A stretch of 64,000 bases of DNA from Nitrospira sp. (GTDB lineage Bacteria > Nitrospirota > Nitrospiria > Nitrospirales > Nitrospiraceae), in contig CP060499.1 in assembly GCA_024760525.1 (NCBI GenBank), positions 2,046,001-2,110,000 on the forward strand. The letters are read 5' to 3'. The notes beneath the pieces are model-generated. The model was not told the origin of the DNA, made no database searches, and saw only the letters and a list, made by a program, of their open reading frames with translations. Made by a program: the position numbers and the translations under genes. Within the stretch, counting starts at the first letter, position 1. The number at the start of each line of letters is the position of its first letter. This document shows, piece after piece, positions 25,327 through 33,961 of the stretch.

Positions 25327-26712
25327 TCAATCGGAGGATTTGAGCACGACGAAAAATGCGCGGTTTTCCCGAAGCACGCGCAGCAACACGGTATCGCCGT
25401 GTCGGGATCGAGAGATCGCCGCTTTATATTCTGCGACGGAAGAGACCTCCGTACGGTTGACTTCCTTGATCAAATCCCCTTCTCGGAGGCCTTCGGCTTG
25501 AGCCAGACTGTTGGGCTCGACCTTGGCGATCAAGACTCCTTTTGACTCGCGCAGTTTGAATTTCTCCGTCAGACCGGCCGTCAGCTCTTGGACGTCGAGG
25601 CCGAGTTTGACTTCCAACTTTTCCTCTTGAGGAAGAGCCGCGGCGACGGCCGTCTCGCGTCGCTCCGTGAGGGGGACCTCCACCATCAGGTACTTCAGAT
25701 CTCGGACGACCTCGACCTTTGCGGCCGCGCCGGGGGGCAGTGATCCGATCAGGCGAGAGAGTTTGTTGGGTGAATCGACCACCGCTCCGTCGATTCGGAC
25801 GATCACATCGCCCGGCTGTATCCCGGCGGCGGCGGCCGGATCCTTTTCGAAGACTTCGTTCACCAGGACCCCTTCTCCCTCAGATACGCCGAATTTTTTG
25901 GCCAACTCGGCCGTGAGAGGTTGAATGCCCACGCCGAGCCACCCGCGAACGACTTTACCCTTGGCCAGCAGTTGTTCGATGACTTGTCTGGCCATGTTGG
26001 ACGGGATTGCGAATCCGATGCCTTGGGCAAAATTGATGATCGCGGTGTTGATGCCGATCACCTCACCGCGGAGATTGAAGAGTGGACCGCCGGAATTGCC
26101 TGGATTGATTGATGCATCGGTTTGAATGAAGTTTTCATACCGTGAGAGGTTGATGTTTTCACGGCCGATTCCACTCACGACGCCAAGGGTCACCGTGCGG
26201 TCCAGTCCAAACGGATTCCCGACCGCCAGCACCCATTGGCCGACTTTGACGCCGGTGGAATCCCCAAATCGGGCGCTCGGCAATGGCCGATCCGCCGTCA
26301 CTTTAAGCAGAGCCAAATCCGTGTCCGGATCCTTTCCGATAACCTGGGCGATGAGCTTTGTTTTGTCTGAAAACCGGACTTCAATTTCAGCGGCGTCCCC
26401 GATGACATGATTGTTCGTCACGATATGACCGTCGCTGTCGACGATCAGCCCAGACCCCGAACCCGAAGCATTCGGCGTCCGCTCGCCGGAGCCTTCGCGA
26501 GACCGACTTGTGCCGGTGATGGGGAAAAGATTGACGACCGAAGGCTTGGCTTGCTCGGCCAGCTCGGTAATGACGGCTTGTATCTCTTCCAACATGCGGA
26601 TGCCGGGAGAGTCGGCAGATAGCGCTTCGGCACGGCTCAATCCTATCAGTGAAAACAGGATGACCAAGGGAAAAACCAGAACACGTGAAGAAAGAACCGC
26701 CATCGTTGCCAT
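25327..26712 (-). CDS. Do-family periplasmic serine protease (DegP/HtrA-like)
   Basis: A trypsin-like protease with two PDZ domains, 461 residues, for degradation or refolding of damaged envelope proteins. A signal peptide spans about residues 1-29. The triad is H102 (VTNNHV), D132 (DTDLALLK) and S207 (NPGNSGGP). PDZ1 lies at about 270-355 and PDZ2 at about 375-455. The ATG at 26712 has a second in-frame ATG 9 bp later and no strong ribosome site before either. It converges on the EF-G-like gene with a 5-bp gap and follows the RCK_C gene on the same strand. Confidence 0.94.
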   Translation of the reverse strand: MATMAVLSSRVLVFPLVILFSLIGLSRAEALSADSPGIRMLEEIQAVITELAEQAKPSVVNLFPITGTSRSREGSGERTPNASGSGSGLIVDSDGHIVTNNHVIGDAAEIEVRFSDKTKLIAQVIGKDPDTDLALLKVTADRPLPSARFGDSTGVKVGQWVLAVGNPFGLDRTVTLGVVSGIGRENINLSRYENFIQTDASINPGNSGGPLFNLRGEVIGINTAIINFAQGIGFAIPSNMARQVIEQLLAKGKVVRGWLGVGIQPLTAELAKKFGVSEGEGVLVNEVFEKDPAAAAGIQPGDVIVRIDGAVVDSPNKLSRLIGSLPPGAAAKVEVVRDLKYLMVEVPLTERRETAVAAALPQEEKLEVKLGLDVQELTAGLTEKFKLRESKGVLIAKVEPNSLAQAEGLREGDLIKEVNRTEVSSVAEYKAAISRSRHGDTVLLRVLRENRAFFVVLKSSD

Positions 26713-26754
26713 CGATTGCTATTCTATCCGATCTACATCGATGTGCCTACTATC

Positions 26755-27402
26755 CTACGCCGATCTCGTGAGCGTAGTTGTGAGAGGACGTTGGCCGGTG
26801 AACCACGAAGTGAGTCGGTCCAGTTCCCCTTGAGGACCGATCACAATCACAATGTCACCTGGGCGCAGGAGGAGATCGGCGGCCGGAGCCATCAGAAATG
26901 GCCCTCGCAGAACCGTCACGATATGTGCAGAAGGGGCGTGAGGAAGCGCACTCAGTGGTTGTCCAGCCGCGGCCGCCTCTCGCATAACGGTGAGCCGTTC
27001 AAGACCGGCTGAGCGAAGAGTCAAATCACGTTGGAGCGTCAGCAAGTCTTGATGAATCGCTTCGAGTTTAAGTTCACGGATCTGTGCATCGACACGGGTC
27101 AATGACTGCTTGAACTCCTGAATATGAGCGAGAGCATCGGCGAGTGCCTCATCAATCGACTCGACAACCGAATCAGGAGGAGAGTTCTTGTGTAGCCGGT
27201 CGGAAACCTGGGTGACGAGTTGCTGTCCGACCTTGGCCGTTACATCATCGATTCGCTGGAGCAAGGTGGACGCCTGCCAGTGCAGCCGAATGATCTGGAC
27301 CTTCCGGTTGACCAGTTCCGACACGGCGAGAACGGTCTCATAGAAAGCATGTCCGGTGATCGATAGTTCCTTGTGGACGCGGCCAAGAAGTTCAAAGGTC
27401 AT
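26755..27402 (-). CDS. Soluble protein with a C-terminal RCK_C (TrkA-C) domain
   Basis: A 215-residue protein without signal peptide or membrane segments. Residues 1-130 are helical and heptad-rich, reminiscent of a PhoU-like bundle. Residues about 140-210 form an RCK_C/TrkA-C domain (AHIVTVLRGPFLMAPAADLLLRPGDIVIVIGPQGELDRL), which in transporters binds c-di-AMP, nucleotides or other ligands and gates ion flux. No transporter gene is adjacent, so its partner is unknown. It is 42 bp upstream of the Do protease and may be co-transcribed. Confidence 0.7.
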   Translation of the reverse strand: MTFELLGRVHKELSITGHAFYETVLAVSELVNRKVQIIRLHWQASTLLQRIDDVTAKVGQQLVTQVSDRLHKNSPPDSVVESIDEALADALAHIQEFKQSLTRVDAQIRELKLEAIHQDLLTLQRDLTLRSAGLERLTVMREAAAAGQPLSALPHAPSAHIVTVLRGPFLMAPAADLLLRPGDIVIVIGPQGELDRLTSWFTGQRPLTTTLTRSA

Positions 27403-27408
27403 GTTCTG

Positions 27409-27432
27409 ATAAGTTGGATTATGTTAACTTAT
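27409..27432. promoter_or_regulatory. Palindrome in the divergent promoter region
   Basis: Perfect arms ataagtt and aacttat with a 10-nt spacer sit immediately upstream of the RCK_C gene start and about 180 bp upstream of the TtuA-like gene. The size and AT richness suit a dimeric repressor operator. No regulator is identified. Confidence 0.35.
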
Positions 27433-27607
27433 GATCCTATCGCCTTGTGGGGAACGATTGAATCCATTCTGAATCTAATCCCACGCGGTCTCCCCTCCTT
27501 TCATAGCGGATCGCGGCTCTGAGGTCAATTACGTCCGGAGTTTCATGACGACCGCGTGCGGGATGTCAATTTGCAATTATCCCGACGTCGCTCGTATGAT
27601 CGCAGCG

Positions 27608-28543
27608 ATGAACTGCACGAAATGTAAGACCAAAGCCGTCATGCGGTTACCCCGCCACAATGCGGCGTTCTGCAAAAGCTGCTTCAATGGGTTTGTGCAA
27701 GATCAGACCGTGAAAGCCATTCGATCTCAGGAGATGTTCGTCAAGGACGAGCGCATCCTCGTCGCCGTTTCGGGCGGCAAGGACAGTTTGGCCCTGTGGG
27801 ACATTCTGCTCAAACTCGGCTATCGGGCCGATGCGCTGTATGTAAACCTGGGGATTGGCGGATATTCCGAGTCATCTCACGAAAAGGTTGTACATTTTTC
27901 CGACACCGTGGCCGCTGCACATGGCTCGGTGCTGCATGTCCACACCGTCGAGCGTGAAGAAGGAGCCGGAATTCGTGAGCTTGCGATGCTGGTCCACCGT
28001 CCGACGTGTTCGACCTGCGGCACGATCAAACGCTATCAATTCAACCACGTCGCAATCCAGCGTGACTATGATGTGATGGCCACAGGACATAACTTGGATG
28101 ATGAGGCTGCTCGCCTGCTCGGCAACGTACTGCACTGGCAGGATGAATATCTGGAGAAGCAAGGTCCCAGTCTTCCTGCCTCCGTAGAGGGATTTGCCAA
28201 GAAGGTGAAGCCGCTCTATCGATTAACCGAACGTGAGTTGGCGGCCTATTGCGTCCTGAATAAGATCGACTATGTCGTCGAGGAATGCCCTATGGCGCAG
28301 GGAGCGCGCACCCTCCTCTATAAGGAAGTCTTGAATCGTTTGGAAACAGAATCGCCCGGGACCAAGCAGATGTTCTATTGGGGCTTTCTCGAAAAACACC
28401 GGACGAGTGTGGCGCCCGTCGACATGGCGGAGAAAGACCGTACGGCCTTGCACCCCTGTTCCCTCTGCGGTCAACCGACCACCGCCGGAACCTGTTCGTA
28501 CTGTAAGCTGATGGCCCGAGCGAAAACTTCGAGCCCTCATTGA
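27608..28543 (+). CDS. TtuA/TtcA-family tRNA thiolase
   Basis: A PP-loop ATPase of about 311 residues that fits the TtuA type, which makes 2-thiouridine at tRNA position 54 in thermophiles. The PP-loop is SGGKDS. An N-terminal four-Cys zinc finger (C3, C6, C22, C25) and a C-terminal one (CSLCG and CSYCK) flank the core, as in TtuA. The iron-sulfur cysteines are seen as TCSTCG plus the Cys in EECPMAQGAR. TtcA lacks both zinc fingers, which favours TtuA. The start is taken at ATG 27608, where the zinc finger begins; a longer frame from 27545 exists. No TtuB-like gene is nearby. Confidence 0.85.
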   Translation: MNCTKCKTKAVMRLPRHNAAFCKSCFNGFVQDQTVKAIRSQEMFVKDERILVAVSGGKDSLALWDILLKLGYRADALYVNLGIGGYSESSHEKVVHFSDTVAAAHGSVLHVHTVEREEGAGIRELAMLVHRPTCSTCGTIKRYQFNHVAIQRDYDVMATGHNLDDEAARLLGNVLHWQDEYLEKQGPSLPASVEGFAKKVKPLYRLTERELAAYCVLNKIDYVVEECPMAQGARTLLYKEVLNRLETESPGTKQMFYWGFLEKHRTSVAPVDMAEKDRTALHPCSLCGQPTTAGTCSYCKLMARAKTSSPH

Positions 28544-28625
28544 ACCATTCGGCCCTTGCAAACCGCTTCCACACTCCGTAAGCTGACCCCATTCACTTTT
28601 CCATTGCTTATCAATCGGACCTCGT

Positions 28626-29687
28626 ATGGCGGCTGTCCCGCGCGACTACTATCAAATTCTCGGCATCCCTCGAACTGCCTCTCCAGATGACATCAAAAAG
28701 GCCTACCGCCGCCTGGCCCGACAGTACCACCCGGATCTCCACGCGGGCGCTAAGAAGGCCGAAATGGAGAAAAAATTCAAGGAACTCAACGAAGCACAGG
28801 AAGTGCTCACCGACCCGGACAAACGCAAAAAATACGATCAGTTTGGAACAGAGTGGGAACAGGCGCAGGCCTTCCAGAGAGCCCGCCAGCCGTCAGGAGG
28901 CCGAGGCGGGTTTGGAGGACCATGGGGGTTCGACGGGGAATCCGGCAGCCAAGGAAGCGGCGGTTCCGGGAGTGAGCAATTTTCCGACTTTTTTGAGAGT
29001 ATTTTTGGAAGCCGCGGCCGTAGCGGAACCGGACGTAGTGGGTTCGCGATGCCGGGCGAAGACCTTGAATCCGAAGTCCAGTTGACCCTGCGGGAAGTGC
29101 TGACCGGCGTGATCAAGCGCGTCAACCTGCGTGAACCTCAAACATGCTCCACCTGCCAGGGCAGCGGTTCCGTACGAGGGCGATCGTGCGGCACCTGCCA
29201 GGGAACCGGTATGACCAGCGAGTATAAGACCATTGAAGTTCGGATTCCGGCCGGGGTGCAAGATGGGACGCGGGTCAGGGTTGCCGGAAAGGGCCAGCCC
29301 GGAGCGAACGGCGGCAAGCGTGGCGATCTGTATCTTCACGTGGTGATCCCTCCAGATCCGATCTTTCGTCGACAAGGCTCGGACGTGCATGTCACGTTGC
29401 CGATCTATCCCTGGGAAGCCGCATTGGGAGCTGACGTGACGGCTCCTACCTTGGCAGAGCCGGTGAAAGTCAAAGTGCCTCCGGGCAGCAAAGCCGATGG
29501 TAAACTACGACTGAAGGGTAAAGGGCTTCCCTCGGCGACAGGCGGGCATGGTGATCTGTTCCTCACGCTCCAAATCGTGATGCCGACCACCGCGACCGAA
29601 GAAGAGCGGGTGTTGTACGAACGTTTGAGCAAGCAGCGACATCCAGATCCACGAATGGAGCTGCTCTATACCGCCCAGAGACGTTGA
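28626..29687 (+). CDS. DnaJ-type co-chaperone with a half zinc finger
   Basis: A J-domain protein of 353 residues. The J domain (7-72) has the HPD triad at 35-37. A Gly/Phe-rich linker spans about 87-140. Where DnaJ carries four CxxCxGxG repeats, only two are present (C174/C177 and C188/C191), enough for one zinc site. The C-terminal substrate-binding domains follow (VRIPAGVQDGTRVRVAGKG, VKVPPGSKADGKLRLKGKG). It should stimulate the DnaK ATPase and hand over unfolded protein. It stands between canonical DnaJ and zinc-free CbpA. No dnaK or grpE lies in this window. Confidence 0.92.
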   Translation: MAAVPRDYYQILGIPRTASPDDIKKAYRRLARQYHPDLHAGAKKAEMEKKFKELNEAQEVLTDPDKRKKYDQFGTEWEQAQAFQRARQPSGGRGGFGGPWGFDGESGSQGSGGSGSEQFSDFFESIFGSRGRSGTGRSGFAMPGEDLESEVQLTLREVLTGVIKRVNLREPQTCSTCQGSGSVRGRSCGTCQGTGMTSEYKTIEVRIPAGVQDGTRVRVAGKGQPGANGGKRGDLYLHVVIPPDPIFRRQGSDVHVTLPIYPWEAALGADVTAPTLAEPVKVKVPPGSKADGKLRLKGKGLPSATGGHGDLFLTLQIVMPTTATEEERVLYERLSKQRHPDPRMELLYTAQRR

Positions 29688-29802
29688 TGTGAAGTGTGCT
29701 CAACTCCTGGGTGATTCGTCTTTGAGTCGTCGTGCTTGCTTGCGTTGCGATGACTGCTGTGGCAAGCTTTGAACCCAAGGTGTCTCAACCAAGGAGGAAT
29801 TC

Positions 29803-30432
29803 ATGAAGTCTGTAATGAGGGCCACCACTGCCTCTGCGGTCGCCTCGATTTGTCTGTTGGTGTTGGGCGTACCCGGCCTCTGGGCGAATGATCCGAGCTA
29901 TGGCCATTCCGGAGGAGGACATGGCTATGGAAAAGGGATGATGCACAGCGGCACCGGGCACCTGATCCGGCATTTGCTCAAACACGAAAAGGATATCGGG
30001 CTCACCGCCGACCAGGTCACCAAACTGAAAGACATTCAGCTGAATCTTGACAAAGCACGGATCAAGGCCGAAGCCGATATTCAAATCGCTGAACGTGAAC
30101 TGAGAGCGCTGACGGAGAGTGAGAAGTCTGATCTCACCGCGATCGAAGCAAAGCTGAAGCAAAGCGAAGACCTGCAGGTCGGGCTGCGGATGACTTCCAT
30201 AAAGACCCGCCGTGATGTGATGGGCTTGCTGACTCCGGAACAGCGTGCAAAGGAAGCGTCCGAGCACGACAAGGTGATGGATCAGCACAAAGGCTCTGGC
30301 GCGCCGCATGGAGGCGCAATGCCGTATGGCGGGAATCCTCATGGCGCTAATCCGCACGGTGCCTACCCGCACGGTAAGAACCCTCATGAAGCCGTACCCC
30401 CTACACCACCGAGCAATATGTCCGTACAGTAA
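29803..30432 (+). CDS. Spy/CpxP-like periplasmic protein with a His-rich tail
   Basis: A 209-residue exported protein with a signal peptide of about 27 residues. The middle (60-160) is helical and has two LTxxQ-type motifs (LTADQVTKLKDIQ and LTPEQRAKEA), as in the Spy, CpxP and CnrX/ZraP family of envelope stress and metal-responsive proteins. The tail repeats NPHG units (GGNPHGANPHGAYPHG) and is rich in His, Pro and Gly, and another His/Gly-rich stretch follows the signal (GHSGGGHGYGKGMMHSG). This suggests metal binding. AAGGAGGAA before the ATG is a strong ribosome site. ilvD follows immediately. Confidence 0.78.
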   Translation: MKSVMRATTASAVASICLLVLGVPGLWANDPSYGHSGGGHGYGKGMMHSGTGHLIRHLLKHEKDIGLTADQVTKLKDIQLNLDKARIKAEADIQIAERELRALTESEKSDLTAIEAKLKQSEDLQVGLRMTSIKTRRDVMGLLTPEQRAKEASEHDKVMDQHKGSGAPHGGAMPYGGNPHGANPHGAYPHGKNPHEAVPPTPPSNMSVQ

Positions 30433-30449
30433 TGCGGTCAGGAAGGCCT

Positions 30450-32123
30450 ATGCATAAGGAACTGAAGCTACAGAGTCATGATCTTCTCGTCGGCGCCGGC
30501 CGGGCTCCGGCTCGAGCCATGTTGAAAGCCGTCGGGTTTACCGACGATGACCTGTCGAAACCTCTCATCGGTGTTGCCAACACATGGATCGAGGTCATGC
30601 CCTGCAATTTCCATTTGCGGCGGCTTTCAGAGCGAGTGAAGGCCGGGATTCGAGCGGCTGGTGGAACTCCGATCGAATACAACACCATCGCAGTGTCCGA
30701 CGGGATCTCGATGGGCACGGAAGGAATGAAAGCGTCGCTGATCAGCCGCGAGGTGATCGCCGATTCAATCGAGTTGGTGGCACGCGGACATTTGTTTGAT
30801 GCGGTGGTGGCTTTGTCTGGTTGTGACAAGACAATCCCCGGCACCGTCATGGCGCTCGCCCGGTTGAATCTTCCATCGATAATGCTCTATGGAGGATCGA
30901 TCATGCCTGGCCGTTTCCAGGGCCATGACGTGACCATCCAGGACGTGTTTGAAGCAGTCGGTAAACATGCGTCCGGTAAGATGAGCGACGCTGAACTGAA
31001 AGACTTGGAAGATCATGCCTGTCCGGGACCGGGTGCCTGTGGAGGTCAGTTCACCGCAAATACCATGGCCATTGCGTTCGAGTTTCTCGGTATTTCACCG
31101 ATGGGCCGCAATGGCGTTCCGGCCATGGACGACCGAAAGGATGACGTCGCGTTTGAATGCGGCAAGATGGTGATGGATCTGATCAAGCAGGATCTGCGCC
31201 CTCGTCAGATCATTACCCGAAAGTCGTTGGAGAATGCCATCGCCGCCGTCGCCACGACCGGTGGATCGACCAATGCCGTTCTGCATCTGCTCGCCATTGC
31301 CCGTGAATCCGGGATCAAGTTGAGCATCGATGATTTTGACAAGATCAACCGCAAGGTTCCCCTCCTTGCCGATCTTAAACCAGGGGGCCGCTTTGCCGCG
31401 GCGGACCTCTACGCCGCTGGTGGGACGATCCTGGTTGCCAAACGATTACTCGATGCCGGACTCCTCCATAAGAGTCAGCCCACCGTCACGGGGCGAACCA
31501 TCGGCGAGGAGGCATCGCACGCCCGTGAAACTCCTGGCCAGCAGGTCCTGCGTCCCCTCTCCGATCCTATTAAACCGACAGGAGGTCTTGTGATTCTCAA
31601 GGGCAATCTGGCGCCGGAAGGCTGTGTGGTCAAGGTGGCCGGACATTCCATGACGAAATTCCAGGGACCGGCAAAGGTCTATGACCGGGAAGAAGATGCA
31701 TTCGTGGCGGTCAACGCGGGCCAGATCAAGCCTGGTGATGTCGTCGTCATTCGGTACGAGGGTCCGGCCGGTGGACCAGGGATGCGTGAAATGTTGGGCG
31801 TGACGGCCGCAATCGTGGGGGCCGGGCTTGGCGACTCCGTCGCCCTGCTGACCGACGGGCGTTTCTCCGGTGCGACACACGGATTGATGGCGGGTCATGT
31901 CGCCCCTGAAGCCGTCAAAGGCGGGCCCATCGCGTCCGTTAAGAACGGCGATATCATCACCTTCGATATTCCCAAACGCCGTCTGGACGTGGCGTTATCT
32001 CAGAAAGACATAGTGTCCCGGCTGAAAAAGGTCAAACTACCCGTACCACGCTATACATCGGGTGTGATGGGGAAATACGCCAGGCATGTCTCATCCGCCT
32101 CGGAAGGCGCCATCACGAGTTAG
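30450..32123 (+). CDS. ilvD: Dihydroxy-acid dehydratase
   Basis: An iron-sulfur dehydratase of branched-chain amino acid synthesis, making 2-keto acids for valine, isoleucine and leucine. It is about 557 residues. The cluster ligands are in SGCDKTIPG and GPGACGGQFTANTM. The remaining blocks AIVGAGLGDSVALLTDGRFSGATHG and VAPEAVKGGPIA are canonical. ATG 30450 with AGGAAGG upstream is preferred to ATG 30432, which overlaps the preceding stop by one base. It is possibly co-transcribed with the Spy-like gene, an odd functional pairing. Confidence 0.97.
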   Translation: MHKELKLQSHDLLVGAGRAPARAMLKAVGFTDDDLSKPLIGVANTWIEVMPCNFHLRRLSERVKAGIRAAGGTPIEYNTIAVSDGISMGTEGMKASLISREVIADSIELVARGHLFDAVVALSGCDKTIPGTVMALARLNLPSIMLYGGSIMPGRFQGHDVTIQDVFEAVGKHASGKMSDAELKDLEDHACPGPGACGGQFTANTMAIAFEFLGISPMGRNGVPAMDDRKDDVAFECGKMVMDLIKQDLRPRQIITRKSLENAIAAVATTGGSTNAVLHLLAIARESGIKLSIDDFDKINRKVPLLADLKPGGRFAAADLYAAGGTILVAKRLLDAGLLHKSQPTVTGRTIGEEASHARETPGQQVLRPLSDPIKPTGGLVILKGNLAPEGCVVKVAGHSMTKFQGPAKVYDREEDAFVAVNAGQIKPGDVVVIRYEGPAGGPGMREMLGVTAAIVGAGLGDSVALLTDGRFSGATHGLMAGHVAPEAVKGGPIASVKNGDIITFDIPKRRLDVALSQKDIVSRLKKVKLPVPRYTSGVMGKYARHVSSASEGAITS

Positions 32124-32219
32124 ATCATCCCGACTCTATCGTGTCTGCTTACACTCACAGGAGCCTCAGAATCTCTGAGCGATGTGAGAACGAAGCTTGA
32201 GGCGTTTTTCAACAGCGTC
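32124..32219. other. Gap between convergent ilvD and ABC permease genes
   Basis: 96 bp with no gene. The stretch ggcgtttttcaacagcgtcc loosely resembles the right edge of the purH-purD palindrome (cttttgagcagcctc) and may be a remnant of a related intergenic element, but no full palindrome is visible. Confidence 0.3.
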
Positions 32220-32981
32220 CTAGCGGAAATCGCGCCGTTGGAAGATGACGGACGCGAGCATCAGAAGAAAGGTGGTATAGGCCAGTCCATAGGCCGCGAT
32301 CAGCAGCAGATCACCGGCCGGCACATCAAGTTGATGAGTCACGTGTCCTTTGAGATTGAATCGATCCAGGTTCGGCAGAATATAATACATCCCCTCCAGT
32401 ACGGTACGGCCTCCCCCTTCCATCTTTTGGCCGAAGGCCTTTAGATCAGGCGTCAGGTGGCCGATCACATAAATCGCCAGGGTAAAGATTGCGCTGAGTG
32501 TCGCGCTCGAAAAGGTCGAGAAAAGCAGCGCGACTGCCGTGATGACCATGAATTCCAAGACAATCATCCCAAGCGCCTTGAACAGCACGGCATGAACAGG
32601 AACGTCCTGAAGGGAAAGCACCGCCAGTAACCCGGCTGCCATGATGGTCGTATTGATGACCAATGTGAGACTGAGTCCCAGATATTTCCCCAACAGAAAC
32701 TGAAACCGGGCGACCGGTTTGGAAACGATAGTGTAGATGGTTTTCTTCTCGATTTCCTTGCTGACCAGGCCGATGCCGACGAAAATGGCGATCAGCACCC
32801 CGAAGAAATTGATGCTCCCGAGGCCGATATCCAAGATGAGACGATGAAACTCCCCAAGCGTCAAACGCATCAATATCAGCGAACTGCCGATCATCAGCAG
32901 AGCGAAGATCAATAGGTTGTAGAGCAGTTTGTCACGGAGATTCTCACGAAAGGTATTCAGCGCAATCGAGAGTACCTTCAT
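32220..32981 (-). CDS. ABC-2 type transporter permease
   Basis: A 253-residue inner membrane protein with about six membrane-spanning segments and the ABC-2 family feature of a cytoplasmic loop after TM2 (VSKEIEKKTIYTIVSKPVARFQFLLGKYLG). Its start overlaps the stop of the upstream ATPase gene by one base. Together they form an exporter or membrane-remodelling complex. The substrate is unknown. C-terminal residues RRDFR end just inside the cytoplasm. Confidence 0.9.
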   Translation of the reverse strand: MKVLSIALNTFRENLRDKLLYNLLIFALLMIGSSLILMRLTLGEFHRLILDIGLGSINFFGVLIAIFVGIGLVSKEIEKKTIYTIVSKPVARFQFLLGKYLGLSLTLVINTTIMAAGLLAVLSLQDVPVHAVLFKALGMIVLEFMVITAVALLFSTFSSATLSAIFTLAIYVIGHLTPDLKAFGQKMEGGGRTVLEGMYYILPNLDRFNLKGHVTHQLDVPAGDLLLIAAYGLAYTTFLLMLASVIFQRRDFR

Positions 32982-33946
32982 CAGACTCGCGCCTCCACTG
33001 TCTGCTGCGTTCCTTTGGCCTCACGGATAAAAAGATCTTCCAGTGAGGCCTTGTGCGGCGTGAGCGAGACCAATTTGGCTTTGGCCGACCGAACGACATC
33101 GAGCGCTTGATCGACATCTTGCTGACTGTTCAAGACAACCATGACTCGCTCCCCTTGCAGGACGACTTTCGCAGCCAGAGACCTGATTTGCTCACGGGCT
33201 TCCGGGAGCAGGCGATCGATCACCACCTCCACTTCATGAGTCGTGTTCCCCGCGATCAATTCCGACACATGTCCGCACGCAACCAGCCGTCCCTTCATAA
33301 TCATGGCCACTCGGTCACACAGCAATTCCGCATCATGGAGGATATGTGAACTGAACATCACGGTCTGGCCGGACTCCTTGAGTCGCAGAATGAGATCCCG
33401 CACCTCCTTACGCCCGATGGGATCTAAACCAGACATGGGCTCATCCAAGATGACCAGCTCTGGATCATTGATCAAGGCTTGAGCGATCCCCACCCGCTGG
33501 AGCATGCCTTTTGAAAACTTTCGTAGTTGCAGATCACGGGCATGCCTCATACCGACGAGTTCCAATAGCTCATCAATACGTTTCCCAAGCGCAGAGCCCT
33601 GGAGTCCAAACAGATGACCGTAGAATCGCAGAAACTCTCGACCCGTCAGATAATCATAAAAATACGGTGATTCAGGGAGGAACCCGACTTTGGTCTTGGC
33701 CGCTGGATCGCCAATCGGCTTTCCAAACAATCTTGCACTTCCCTCACTGGGATAGATGAGCCCCATCAGCATCTTGATTGTCGTCGTCTTCCCAGCACCG
33801 TTCGGTCCGAGAAATCCAAAGACTTCTCCTCGCTGCACCTCAAACGACAACCCATTCACGGCCGTTACTCGGCGACCCCAAAAGCCGACTTTGAAAATCT
33901 TGCACAAGCTTTGAACCTGAACCACAGGGTGGGCTACTGTATCCAT
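32981..33946 (-). CDS. ABC transporter ATP-binding protein
   Basis: A 321-residue ABC ATPase of the multidrug/Nos/ABC-2 exporter class. Walker A is GPNGAGKTT, the signature is LRKFSKGMLQR (a relaxed LSGGQ), Walker B is LVILDEPMSGLDP, and the switch His is in MFSSHIL. A C-terminal regulatory stretch of about 90 residues follows, as in CcmA- and NatA-like exporters. It is coupled with the permease downstream, and the pilin-associated TPR protein gene lies 16 bp upstream in the same direction. Confidence 0.95.
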   Translation of the reverse strand: MDTVAHPVVQVQSLCKIFKVGFWGRRVTAVNGLSFEVQRGEVFGFLGPNGAGKTTTIKMLMGLIYPSEGSARLFGKPIGDPAAKTKVGFLPESPYFYDYLTGREFLRFYGHLFGLQGSALGKRIDELLELVGMRHARDLQLRKFSKGMLQRVGIAQALINDPELVILDEPMSGLDPIGRKEVRDLILRLKESGQTVMFSSHILHDAELLCDRVAMIMKGRLVACGHVSELIAGNTTHEVEVVIDRLLPEAREQIRSLAAKVVLQGERVMVVLNSQQDVDQALDVVRSAKAKLVSLTPHKASLEDLFIREAKGTQQTVEARV

Positions 33947-33961
33947 GACTTCCGCTCTCAG

